From: Nemertoderma westbladi
Taxonomy: Eukaryota > Xenacoelomorpha > Nemertodermatida > Nemertodermatidae
DNA: 62,830 bases
NCBI GenBank assembly: GCA_032718475.1
Contig: JAUCBJ010006987.1
Coordinates: forward strand, 1 to 62,830
Direction of reading: 5' to 3'
Positions 45,855 through 56,800 of this stretch are shown here, piece by piece. Position 1 is the stretch's first letter; the number at the start of each line of letters is the position of its first letter. A program made the translations under genes and the position numbers. The notes under the pieces were generated by a model. That model had not been told where the DNA came from. It worked only from the letters and a program-made list of their open reading frames with translations, and did not search any database.

Positions 45855-47384
45855 ATGGAATCAAATAGTGACAATCCGGTCGATGATCAGGATGATACCG
45901 GTAATAGGGTTCGGCGAAATCTCCTCAATGATATAAGGAGGGATACTTACTTAAGAATAGATTCAATATATCGTAGATTTTCTGTAGAAGGTGATAGGCC
46001 TAGTCATAATCATACCGATTTGGGCCTCTCTGACTACAATACTGGTAATGTTATTAATAATTGTGACCTAAGTTCCACTGCCTCAGTTGCCATAAATAAA
46101 ACTACTGAGCCTGACACTGCTGTTCGTGGTGCACCTAGTTCTATCGATTCATTGTGCTCCAATTTCCAAAGCCAAACCCAACCAAAGCAAATTTCCGGCT
46201 TACAAAGAAAACCATTTAATGCGAAAGTGGGACGACCACCAGCTACTACTAAGTGTTTACATTTTAACTGTAAAATAGACACAGGCAAAGGACAACCGTT
46301 TATCCTAAAAAAACCACTAGGTGTTTCTACGATTTTAAAACTGAAAATACCAGTGAAGAGCTCTATGACTGCAATCAAATCACAGGTTATTGATACAATA
46401 TTCTTTGATGATATGGGGAATAATACACGGTTGAAATTACAAAAGAGGCCTTGCAATAAATCAGATTATGATTTCAATTTACTTAATGACTTTGGTGAAG
46501 ATATCGAGAATCATGCATCTCTACATAAATATTTGGAAAGCACCTGTGTTGCGGGAATTCCCAAACTAACTCTGTTTGGCAAGAGGAAAATAGAAATTTC
46601 AAATGGAAGTGGAACCACTGGGACTGCTAATAATAATGTTAACTTGGGAACTGAAACTGAAAGTTTGGATACAGGTGATCAAAACTCGTTTAATACAGAA
46701 AACTCTGATATTGAAGTTATTGATGATTCTGTGCAGGGTAATTTTAATGCTTCCATATGTAGTGAAAGGCGATTAATTTGTCCAGTATGCTCGACCAGCC
46801 GACCACGAACTGAAACCATTTGTTATAACTGTAAACTTAATGAAAATTACAATGAGTCGGAAATTATAGATTTACTATCCTCTACTTCGACCGCTAATGC
46901 TGATACTTTTACTGATATTACAGAACCTACAACAATGTATGAATACACACGTGAGGAATTGGCAAATTTGAGATCTCTGTTCTTTAGTCATAACGACAAT
47001 CACGAGAACACTGCCGATACCCCGATGTCTGTATTAGATAATGATGTTGATGTAGATCATATCAAAGAGAATGGTGATACTACATGTGCCGATTCTGTTA
47101 TTGCTGTCGAAGTTGAAAGCAATCTATCATCTTCATTGACCAGTTTATTCAAAGCTTTAAAGGAAATGGATCCAAGCCACTCAGTTCTAGAAGTTCCACG
47201 AAGTCGTATCGTGGAAAGTGTGTATGATATTATGGATACCGAAGAGATTCGTCCCACCTTGATGGTTAAGTTTTTGGACGAAGAAGCTGTGGACACAGGA
47301 GGGCCTTTACGAGAATTGTTATCATTATTTTTTCTCCATCAGCCTCCATCCTTGGAGGCTGATGGAAAGTCAATTGGAATTGCA
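45855..47384 (+). CDS. Transposon HECT-type E3 ligase, N-terminal part
   Basis: Starts at the ATG at 45855; family sequence runs to about residue 510, after which a frameshift moves it to the next entry (this frame itself ends at 47465). The first 120 residues are polar. Residues 125-245 form a Lys-rich globular stretch (VGRPPATTK, LKLKIPVKS, LTLFGKRK) that could be a ubiquitin-like or DNA-contacting fold; not recognised. A CxxC...CxxC zinc motif lies at residues 309-326 (CPVC, CYNC). The HECT N-lobe starts at about residue 425 and shows RPTLMVKFLDEEAVDTGGPL then RELLSLFF, the start signature of transposon-associated, G2E3-like HECT proteins. HECT ligases carry ubiquitin on a Cys before transfer. 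A role in transposition is not established. Confidence 0.75.
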
Positions 47385-48286
47385 TGTTTCGTGGATCTTA
47401 TCCAGGGTATGTTTTTCGACATAACTTGTCTGACATCCAAAGATTTTATCATCTTGGGAAATTAGTTGGGATTTCACTTCTAAATGGCGCCCCTGGGCCC
47501 CATTGTTTCAGTGATGTATTTGCCCGTGTGATCCTGGAACTACCGTTTAGTATAAATATTAGTGATATACCTAAAGATGATGAACTAATTGAAAGAGTCA
47601 ATACTATAAAAGAGGCTATCACTGAAGGTGATTTGATCAATGCAGTAAATAGTCTTACTGAGCTGTTCGACATGGGAGTTTTACAAGCAAACATAACCAT
47701 GGACGAGAAAGACAAAGTTGTAGATCTGCTACTGAAGCATATCTTATTTAGTACTGTCTCTGAAGAAATTAATAAGTTCCGTGAAGGGTTGAATATTTTT
47801 GGAGTTTATGATATTATGAGAAATTTTCCAGAAGATAGCCTGAAATGTCTAACACATCAGACCGTCACAGCTGAAGAAGTCAAACAGCGCTTTCGGGTTA
47901 AACACGAAGCACATAAGAATACGCAGGAGTGGCACAAAGAAAATGAGATAGCATTTAAGTTTAACATGTTTCTAAAACAAGTCAAACGCAATGAATTGGC
48001 ATCTGATGTTATTGAGGATCCCCATAGTGACGTAGAAGCCATTCTTAGACATATATTAACATTGAATGATGTATTGCAGTTTGGTAGTAGGTCTCCCTAC
48101 CCCAATTTTATTGGGGAATTAGGTTTCCATAGAACCAATGATTGCAAAAGGAGACTTATTGGGGACACCTGTGCTAATGTCATAAAATTTCCAATAAATG
48201 ATCGTTATCTGGTCGGTTCTTCCCGCAGCTTTGCAAAGAATGTGACAGAAGACATTCTCAACTGTCACGGATTTGGGATTTACTAA
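47384..48286 (+). CDS. Transposon HECT-type E3 ligase, C-terminal part (frameshifted)
   Basis: The -1/+2 frame continues the HECT fold: MFRGSYPGYVFRHNLSDIQR, FYHLGKLVGISLLNGAPGPH (the family's GKLIA/GGPGPHCFS segment), a helical middle, then the C-lobe YPNFIGELGFHR and LIGDTCANVIKFPIND, with the catalytic Cys (codon 48170-48172) in a TC motif. It ends NCHGFGIY, resembling the FGF.. terminus of HECT proteins. Family alignment puts the break at about 47375-47384, with no room for an intron. This is either a single-base lesion, an assembly error or ribosomal frameshifting. Apart from the shift, all expected segments are present. Confidence 0.75.
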   Translation: MFRGSYPGYVFRHNLSDIQRFYHLGKLVGISLLNGAPGPHCFSDVFARVILELPFSINISDIPKDDELIERVNTIKEAITEGDLINAVNSLTELFDMGVLQANITMDEKDKVVDLLLKHILFSTVSEEINKFREGLNIFGVYDIMRNFPEDSLKCLTHQTVTAEEVKQRFRVKHEAHKNTQEWHKENEIAFKFNMFLKQVKRNELASDVIEDPHSDVEAILRHILTLNDVLQFGSRSPYPNFIGELGFHRTNDCKRRLIGDTCANVIKFPINDRYLVGSSRSFAKNVTEDILNCHGFGIY

Positions 48287-48943
48287 ATTGCTATCTGAAT
48301 TTTGCCCATTTGTCAATATGTTGAGTTTTGTTGCGTTATTTTGTGTTTTTGATTCATTTTATATTTGAAACAATGTAACAATATTGATTTGTTTGTATTG
48401 CAATTAACGAATTTTATAGAAAATGGTAAGGGAGTAAGCAAAGAGGTTACCCCCCCCCCCCCCCCATCCCCACATAAAAATGAAATCAACTCGAATTTTT
48501 ATTTTATAAAATAAATCGACGCCATTCTGACAAAAACGGACAAGTTCAAAATTTGTCATTCTTTTCGTTTTAAAAAAATCAAATTTGTTATGGGTCAAGA
48601 GCCTCCCCACCCCCCATCTGTAAATCTGATTTATTTTGTTGAGCACCGGTGGGAGCCCTGTTTGCACGTAATTTGAGCAAATAAAATGCCTCGAAAATAG
48701 TGAAAAATTTAGACTCTTTTTTTCCCCAAGTAATAAATAATTATTAAGGCTTTTTCTCGAACACGTTTCTATTACTCTCCAAATCGTTTTAATAAACTTA
48801 ACAAATACAGCATTTGTAGGCCTACGTGGTAATGGTAATTTAAATTGCCCCAATACCGGCAATTAAATCACTTTCAATTGTATTTAATAAATATTTTAAG
48901 GTTTGACTACAATCGAACAAATTATTACAGTGAAGCGGTTCTA
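48287..48943. other. Convergent gap between the HECT and integrase genes
   Basis: Shared 3' region, AT-rich, with C16 at 48450-48465. The minus-strand frame at 48404-48862 has no recognisable content. Confidence 0.5.
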
Positions 48944-50049
48944 TTATGTTTCGATTACATTTGAGATAATATGTAGGCAAATATTATACACACTGAGTCG
49001 GCAAGGAGTACCGTGATCATCATTCCCTAGATTATTGAAAGATTCCACCAAGGTAAGAGTTTCATCGTCAATAGCATGCAAATAATTAGGATTATCGAAA
49101 AAGAGAATGTCCGGCTTTCCTGGTGGGGCAATTAAACCACTTTTTCGTAATCGATGCGTGTTCCATTTTTCAACAATAAAATCTAGAGTTCTCTGCAGTA
49201 AATCAATATAAACGAAACGAATAATTTCAATGTGTAACATATTAGAAGTGTCAATGACCCCAGAAATATCCAACTCGTGAAAATTAATCAACCAAGCTTC
49301 CATACCTAGAATGGGAAATTTACTCCACCACGCTTCTATTCGTTGATTCCTGGAACTTTTTCCATATAGAAACACTGATCCTCTCGTTGCATTGTTATCT
49401 GTATGAATTAAACGGAATAACCTTTGGAATAATTCAACATTGACATTTTCTGAACCTCTATCACAACGAACAATGTGAGGCACTCCACCTAGTCGCATCA
49501 GACACTTAATGAATTCACTCCCAATTACAAATGGATCGTTATTACTTCGATGGCAAAATAGCCACATCATTTTACGGCTATAGCCATCGATGGCTCCATG
49601 TATTGCTAAGCCGTAAGGTTTTAACTTGTCCCACCCATCTATATGTAATAAATAGTTTGGCCCTTTTGATAGGTAGGTACGCCGAACAATCTTTCTTCCA
49701 AGTCTTTTTCTGACAGCTCCAGGCTCCAGCAAGAAGATAATCTTTGCAACTAAATCCCTAGGAGCATACAATTTGTACTTTAACATCAATGTCTTCTGCA
49801 TTTGCCGATAACCAATACCCGACGCAATGGAACTTAAATTCCTTTCTTTGTCAATATGGTCGATGAGCTTGTCCAAATCAATTGTATTAAATCGTTTCAC
49901 AAATCCCATACCGTTCAAATCCCTGCGAATAACTCGTGTTGATATAGAAATGAACCAAGAACTGTTTGAGTTTCATTATGGTCAAACCCTTTAAAATAAC
50001 AATCGACAATTGTAAAGATATACAATCGCGCTAATGCAGATATACTCAT
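48944..50049 (-). CDS. Transposon DDE integrase (IS3/retroviral type), frameshifted N-term
   Basis: The enzyme that would cut and join the transposon ends. The main frame runs from about 49960 to the stop at 48944. It starts with a helix-turn-helix-like ISISTRVIRRDLNGMGF and the IASGIGYRQMQ segment. The rve core follows, with Asp94 (HIDGWDKLKPYG), Asp153 (VRCDRGSENV) and Glu195 (NQRIEAWWSK), numbered from codon 49918. Spacing is D-59-D-42-E, so the triad is complete. Flanking family motifs are IHGAIDGYSRKMMWL and SNNDPFVIGSEF. The N-terminal part lies in another frame from an ATG at 50049 (MSISALARLY, then DCYFKGFDHNETQTVLGSFL), so one shift falls at about 49945-49965. It belongs to the integrase-core family widespread in animal transposons. 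It faces the HECT gene tail to tail. Confidence 0.8.
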
Positions 50050-50109
50050 TGGTAGTGTAAAGGCTTTTGCGGAATTAGCTGGTTATTTTCCCCGCAAAGT
50101 ACTCTGTAG

Positions 50110-50220
50110 GTGTTTTAACGGACATAAAAAGCCGTTTCCTTACTGTACCGGTGTTTTAGTGGACATAAAAAGCCATTTCTTCTGTATGTGTACTTTAGCG
50201 GACATAACTAGCAATTTTAT
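50110..50220. promoter_or_regulatory. Three 40-bp-spaced gGACATAA repeats upstream of the integrase
   Basis: ttttaacggacataaaaagc, ttttagtggacataaaaagc and tttagcggacataactagca occur about 40 bp apart, just upstream of the integrase start at 50049. They may be transcription or transposase-binding sites. Inference only. Confidence 0.3.
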
Positions 50221-51492
50221 GTCGCAATACGCCAAAATCCTCTTGATACAGTGCAGTTCCGATGACGACATCTATCAGCTGATATGTACACGTGTAACTT
50301 TTCCCTTGTTCTTTGTTCGGTCGACCAATCAGAGCGATTTTCATTTTATTTGTACAGAAACCTCCGGGAAATCGCGCAATGCATTATGGTTTATGTTTAC
50401 CTTTTTTCCTGATGCCAGAACACCGGCTTTGGAATTATTCTGCGTTTCAGACTTTAGCCAAACATTAGATCGGCTTTGATCATAGAAACGTATAACTGTT
50501 ATCATATCAAGTCACGCATTAACTCAGCATCTTAAATTATACATACAGTACCTTGCACCGCATTATTTTACTGCTATTTACTGTCGGTTATTAATTGTAT
50601 CACTTTGATGGAATATTGTTATATTTGGATAATATCGATAAATAATCATAAAACCCCAATCTTCTTGATATACTGAAGGTAAGAGATCGGTTACATATAG
50701 CAATTGCGACTTACATTATATTGGTTTTGGAGTGAATCTAATGCTATTTCATAGGCACTACTTGTGTCAATTGCTGTTCTCTTTATATGTGACTAAAATT
50801 AGTGATGGTCGGCAGATCAGTGTGCAGCAGTGTGCGGTAGTGTGCATGAGTATGATAAATAACAAAGCATCTCCTATAAAGAATGCGCTTTATACGTGAA
50901 TCAATAGCCATCCTGTTGTGCTTAGTGTAAGTCATAACTCTGTTTACATACTTAGAGCGCCACGTCCTAAAGGAACTGTTAATATTTCCCGAAAGTGAAT
51001 AATATTTGTCAGAGATTATATATTAACGATCAATCGAATAATACAGTAGGCCTACATCGCAATAAGGTCAGAGCTTCCGAATCCAGTCTCCCGGGTATAT
51101 CCAGCGGGTGAATGGTCGCGCATAGGCTGGCTTCGGCTAATGTAGTGTATCAAATACTCGTCATAGGCTAAAGTCGATTTATAACCTAGAAGACACCTAC
51201 ATTTGGCAGGTTAAACTGCTAAAGGTCTGAAAGCGCGAACAGGTAGTAATAGCGATACAACACCAACAGTCAATACAACAACAATTACAATGTTTATTTA
51301 TGCTACAAAGCTAAGTTAATGCTAATAGGAGGAAACAGCAACGCATTGATGGTACAGTACCTGGTCAAGGACGCCTTGTTCCTATGATACACTGTAGAAG
51401 ACAGGACTAATAATATTGGTTAGAAAGAACCTGCGAGGGGACAGTCTGCTGAATGAAGTACCAGTATTAATGTTGAAATTTGATATGAAATG
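50221..51492. other. Transposon interior right of the integrase
   Basis: AT-rich, with no supported gene. The plus-strand frame at 50159-50479 is not recognisable and starts in the repeat block. Confidence 0.5.
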
Positions 51493-51774
51493 CAGCAACA
51501 TGCAGACACTTTAGTTTGAAACTTTTTTTAGTTTCTACTTTAGTTTGAAACTTTTTTATTTCCTACTTTAGTTTGAAACTTTTTTTATTTCCTACTTTAG
51601 TTTGAAACTTTTTTATTTCCTACTTTAGTTTGAAACTTTTTTTAGTTTCTACTTTAGTTTGAAACTTTTTTATTTCCTACTTTAGTTTGAAACTTTTTTT
51701 ATTTCCTACTTTAGTTTGAAACTTTTTTGCCGTTAAAAAAAATGAAAGTAAATTGGCCTAAACCAGCCACCGTA
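51493..51774 (-). repeat. Right TIR with subterminal tandem array
   Basis: Inverse of the left TIR: gtctgca/ctttagtttgaaac at about 51502, then about eight units of agtttgaaacttttttattt cctact, then gccgttaaaaaaaatgaaag and the terminal sequence to 51774. It has fewer units than the left end. Confidence 0.9.
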
Positions 51775-53051
51775 AATTACCCTTATTTTATTTACAGTTC
51801 TTCACAGTACCGGTAGGCTACATTGTCTCACCTCAGACGTGACAATCAGGAAGGCAGGACACAGGCAGCTCAGCTACAGGACTGCATGACGGGTATAACT
51901 TTCAGAATTTTGCCTAGAGGTATAATACTGGTATAATACTCTGATACTGGTCTGGTACATAGAGGAAGAGGCTGGCTACATCTGTACATGCAGACATGTC
52001 TGCATACGTAGCGTCGGACAGTCGGATATAGGCCTAGGTCATAGGTCGGTGTATTCCTTCCTAGCTAGCCTACATGCAGACATGAGTTGGCTGGTTGGTG
52101 GGTAGGTCTTTAAAATAACAATGTTGATTACGGCATACGGCGAACGCGGGGTTCTGGGTCGGGGAACAGGGCCGGTACGGTGCCCGGAAGCCGGAACCCA
52201 GAACTGCACGATGCACGAGGAGGAGCGAATACCAGACTGCAAGAATACGGCAAACAGGAGGGGGGGGGGGGGGGGGGGGGGGGCATCCAGGGCATCCCCG
52301 AACTGCCGAAAGCAGCGAGGAGGAGCCAATTAATAGCGGTACTACCAGACTACTGTACTACCTGACTACGGTCTGACGGTTACTGACAATGGACATGATG
52401 GACAGATGGAAGAAAACGATGTAGGGCCTACCTACATCTGTACATATAAACTGTATAGGCCTACAGGCCTATACTGCTATACAGTAGGCCTATATATAAT
52501 ATATACTGATATAGGTATTGAAATCCGGCTGCCCCAGCTGCCCAGTGCTTTGTGCAGATCTATATTATTCATATTGTATAAGCTGATAAAGGGCTGTTGC
52601 CCGAAATAAAATACGGTACTGAAATATAGGCCTACTCATATCATAACGTAATATCTTTATTTTGATTCCATTTGGTCACTTACAGACTTAGACAATTTCA
52701 GCCAACAACAAACAATACAAACTCTTTACTTGAACAGTTGAATTACTTGTTGTTATAATATCTGAATATATACCGTACCGGTACCGGTAATTATTGTGAA
52801 TTATTTGTTAGAATAGGCCTAACCTTTACAACATGCATATTTGCTGTTTAAATTACGTACCGGTACCGTTACTTAATAATTATTGTGCAGTTGTGTAATG
52901 TAATATATTTTATTCCAAAATTGTAACATTAGGCTACTCAACGCCTTTAGCTGTTTAGTATTAACAGCAAAGGTTGTTATTTAGCACTTTACAACTTTAG
53001 AGGACATTACAGCATTGTATTGGCCTGTACATTTAGTATTGTATTTGGTGT
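51775..53051. other. Intergenic upstream of AP3D1, no gene seen
   Basis: AT-rich with many taggccta and accggta motifs. G24 at 52260-52283 generates the poly-Gly open frames seen there. No supported gene. Confidence 0.5.
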
Positions 53052-53151
53052 TATTGTTTACGTGGTAACCCATGACGGCGTAAAGTAATGTCCAGGTCCA
53101 CTAAGGGGACATTACTTAACGCAGTCGTCATTGGATTCCACGTAAACAATA
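53052..53151. other. Long imperfect hairpin
   Basis: Arm 53052-53093 (tattgtttacgtgg, then aagtaatgtcc) pairs with 53107-53151 (ggacattactt, then ccacgtaaacaata) with a few mismatches and a 13-base loop. Probably a small MITE; a non-coding RNA hairpin is less likely. Confidence 0.7.
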
Positions 53152-53452
53152 GGTGGAAATTTGCCTGACAGCCAGATAGGCCTACTGCATTTCCTACCGG
53201 TAGGTGGGTATAGCTATTAATAACCAGTAGGGCCTAGCTGTATTATTATAACATGGCTCCAAACGCCACCATAAATATAAGCCAACTTATTTATAACATA
53301 ATTTATGTCATTTTTACATTTATTTATACAGCAACTACTGAACTACCGGTAATATAATTTGTGCAGTTTCTATCACTTATAGTTATAATAATGTAGGCCT
53401 ATATGTACAATCATTTCGTAATGTTAAAATTATGGAATAAAACTACATACAT

Positions 53453-53579
53453 ACTTGTTGCAAAGTACTTTTCAGTGTTCTGATCCTCGTGGCTTTATTT
53501 TCACTCACTCACTAACATTCGTTCGTGTAACAAAGCCACTCGGATCATCACACTGTAAAGTGCTACTTTACACACAAGT
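53453..53579. other. Second long imperfect hairpin
   Basis: Arm 53453-53496 (acttgttgcaaagtactttt, then tcgtggcttt) pairs with 53532-53579 (aaagccactcggatcat, then cacacaagt). The loop is 35 bases. It sits about 270 bp upstream of the AP3D1 ATG. Confidence 0.65.
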
Positions 53580-53846
53580 ATATATGTAAATAGTTATTAT
53601 TGTGAATTACTTGTCGTAATAATGTACCGGTACGGTACCTGTAATATTTCTTAATTTTGGTGTAAATAAAATCTGAAAATACCTCATGACTTCTAGTTCT
53701 GTAGTTGGGGTTCGGTTCAGACTTTCAGTGTATCTTCAGACCACCTCTAAGTTGTAGGCCTATGTTCAGATGTTATAAAATCATTCTTCTGAAGATATTC
53801 CATAAAAATAAATATTATTTTTAAATTGCAAATGCAACCTTCAGTG

Positions 53847-56800
53847 ATGGCATTGCAGAGGGTTAAATCGAGTGTGGAGAGAGTTTTCGATAAGAATATG
53901 TCTGATATGATTCGGGGAATTAGAGCCAACAAAGATAATGAGTCCAAGTATGTTATGCAATGTATCGAGGAGATCAAACACGAGTTAAAGCAGAACAACA
54001 TTGACGGAAAGGCGAACGCAATACAGAAACTCACTTACCTACAGATGTTGGGATACGACATCAGCTGGGCTGCATTTAATATAATAGAAGTCATGAGTTC
54101 ACCGAAGTTCACCTTCAAAAGAATCGGTTATTTGGCCGCGGTTCAATCATTCCACGACGATACAGATGTTATAATGCTGACGACAAATATGATACGCAAA
54201 GACGTTACCAGCCAACACATATACGAGTCCGGTATATCCCTAGCCGGTCTCTCATGCTTTATGACAGCGGACCTCGCTAAAGATCTTGTCAACGACCTTC
54301 TCTCTCTGCTAACCTCAACCCGTCCGTATCTCCGGAAGAAGGCTATCCTAGTTCTCTACAAGGTTTTCCTCAAATACCCAGAATCTTTGAGGCCAGCCTT
54401 TTTGCGATTAAAGGAGAAACTAGAGGACCCAGATGCTGGCGTCCAGAGCGCGGCAGTTAACGTTATCTGCGAGTTGGCACGTCGCAACCCGAAGAACTAT
54501 CTGTTCCTCGCGCCGACCTTCTTCAAACTAATGACCGGCTCCACAAACAACTGGATGCTCATTAAGATCATCAAGCTATTCGGCGCATTGACACCGTTGG
54601 AACCGCGACTCGGTAAGAAACTCATCGAACCGCTCACCAACCTCATCCACAGCACATCCGCCATGTCTCTTTTGTACGAGTGTATAAACACGGTGGTCGC
54701 GGTACTCATATCGATATCCTCCGGGATGTCCCACCAGAACGCCTCCATCCAGCTCTGCGTGCAGAAACTCCGAATACTTATCGAAGATTCCGACCAGAAC
54801 CTCAAGTACCTCGGCTTGCTCGCAATGAGCGGAATCTTAAAGAGCCACCCCAAGTCTGTCCAGGCGCACAAGGACCTCATAATGACCTGTCTAGACGACA
54901 GAGATGAAAGCATTAGGATTCGGGCCCTGGGCCTCATCTACGGGATGGTATCCCGTAAGAACCTAATGGAGATCGTAAAGAAACTCATGGTCCACATGGA
55001 CAAATCGGAGGGGACCAGTTACCGCGACGAACTTCTCTGCAAGATCATCGACATCTGCAGCCAATCTAACTACCAATACATCTCCAACTTTGAGTGGTAC
55101 ATCAGTATCCTCGTGGAGCTCACCAAGATGGAAGGGACCCGACACGGGCTCGTGATAGCGAGTCAGATGATGGACGTTGCGATCCGGGTTCGCTCGATAC
55201 GGGAGTACGCAGTGCAGCAGATGGCCGCGATGATCAGCAACGAGGGGTTGTTGGTGACGGCGACGACGGCGAGCGACTCGCACGGACTGCCGCAGGTGCT
55301 GTACGCGGCGGCCTGGATCGCCGGGGAGTTCAACGAGTTCCTACCCGCACCGAGGGAGACTCTCCTTGGTCTGGTAGAGCCACGCGTCACCAGTCTCCCC
55401 GGCAATGTGCAGTCCATCTACGTGCACAATGCGTTGAAGCTGTACGCGCGGTTGGTGGGGGATGCCGAGGCCGCGGGGGACGCAGCGGTGGCGATGGAAC
55501 TCACCGACGAGATGGTGGGGAGGCTGCCAGTCTTCGTGGATAGTCCGTACCTCGAGGTGCAGGAGCGGGGTTGCGTCGCCCTCCAGATGCTCAAGTACGT
55601 GCGGAAGGCGCAGGGACGGGGCGAGTGGGTGGGCGAGGTGGTGGGCGGCCTGTTCGTGGGCGAGTTGAACCCCGTGGCCCCGAAGGCCCAGCGGAAGGTC
55701 CCGGTGCCGGAGGGCTTGGATCTGGATCGGTGGATCAACGCGGAGCCAGTGGAGGAGCCGGCGGAGGAGCGGGGAGGGGGCTGGAGGGGGGAGTTCGTAG
55801 CCACCGAGGAGGAGCGCAAGTACGTGGAGGTGGATGAGGAGGAGTTGGAGAGGCGTCGGAGGCAGCGGAGGAGCGAGCAGAAGGAGAATCCGCACTATCT
55901 GAAGCAGTCGGTCGGGCGGAAGGTAGAGAAGGAGGAGTCAGTTGTACCGCCTCCGGTGGTTCGCCTCTCCAAGAAGGATGTGACCATACCGCTCAGCATC
56001 CCCGGGTTCACTCGCACCTCGGAGGAGTACGAGAAGGTAAGGAAGAAGGTGAAGAAGAACCGCAAGAAGAAGGGTAAGTACGCGAGTTCCTCGGAGGAGG
56101 AGGACATTCCGGCGATGCACGTCGTTGATATCGTGGCGGAGGAGCTGCCCGAAGACGCCAAGTCGACGGACGAGGAAGTTGAAGACGAGAACGACCCCCA
56201 CCGGCGGCTGGATGTCCCATTGGACGCGCCGTTGGGTGACGGGGATGTGTTGCCGATACGTGGGCACCGGGACGCGGGGGGGTTGAAGGGGAGTAGGGGA
56301 GGAGAGAAGGGAGGGGAGGATGGGAGCCTGGCGGGGGAGAAGGGGAGGAAGAAGCAACGAAAATCGGCGGGGTTGAAGGGGTTCGAGGTTAGCGAGGGAA
56401 AAAAGGGGAAGAAAAAGGGGAAACAACATCGGGAAGTCGAGGTGGAAGATCCCAAGGAAGTTGAGGAAGCCAAGGAGGAGAGGAAGACGGAGTCGCCCAC
56501 CGAGCCGAAACAGTCGAAACGTTCCGGCCGAAAGTCATCCCGGAAACCGTCGGAGAAAACGTCGGAACCTTCTTCGAAATCTCCGGAACCTTCCGGGAAA
56601 TCTCCGGAACCATCCGGGAAATCTCCGGAACCTTCCGGGAAACCATCGGAACCGTCAATGGACGACATTGATTTCTGGTTGACTCCCGAGAAAGTTGCGA
56701 AGGAGGACGGCGTGAAGGATAAGGAGGAGAAGAAAACAGAGAAGGTTGAAGTGGAGGAGCCGCTGAGTCGGAAGAAGAAACATAAGAAGTTGAAGAAGAA

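Larger units (their letters stand above)
44493..51774. mobile_element. 7.3-kb DNA transposon with integrase and HECT ligase
   Basis: The left end, tacggtggctggtttaggcc from 44493, is exactly inverted at the right end (to 51774). Identity continues through aatttactttcattttttt and aacggc. Both ends then run into tandem copies of a roughly 28-bp unit (tttcaaactaaagtaggaaa). Similarity ends just after the array with actaaagtgtctgca. Inside lie a HECT-type gene on plus and a DDE integrase on minus, convergent. A clear target duplication is not visible; TA would fit if the ends are CGGTGG...CCACCG. An IS3/retroviral-type integrase suggests the IS3EU or Ginger groups. A TAY start is, from memory, an IS3EU trait, but the assignment is unverified. 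Confidence 0.8.

Noticed and set aside
48404-48862. 152-codon minus-strand frame in the transposon
   Set aside because: No family features, crosses a C16 tract, and lies in the convergent 3' gap.
52121-52365. Poly-Gly proteins
   Set aside because: Produced by the G24 tract.
53832-53846. Upstream AP3D1 start
   Set aside because: The ATG at 53832 is in frame, but the Met at 53847 aligns with the conserved MAL start. Kept as an alternative only.
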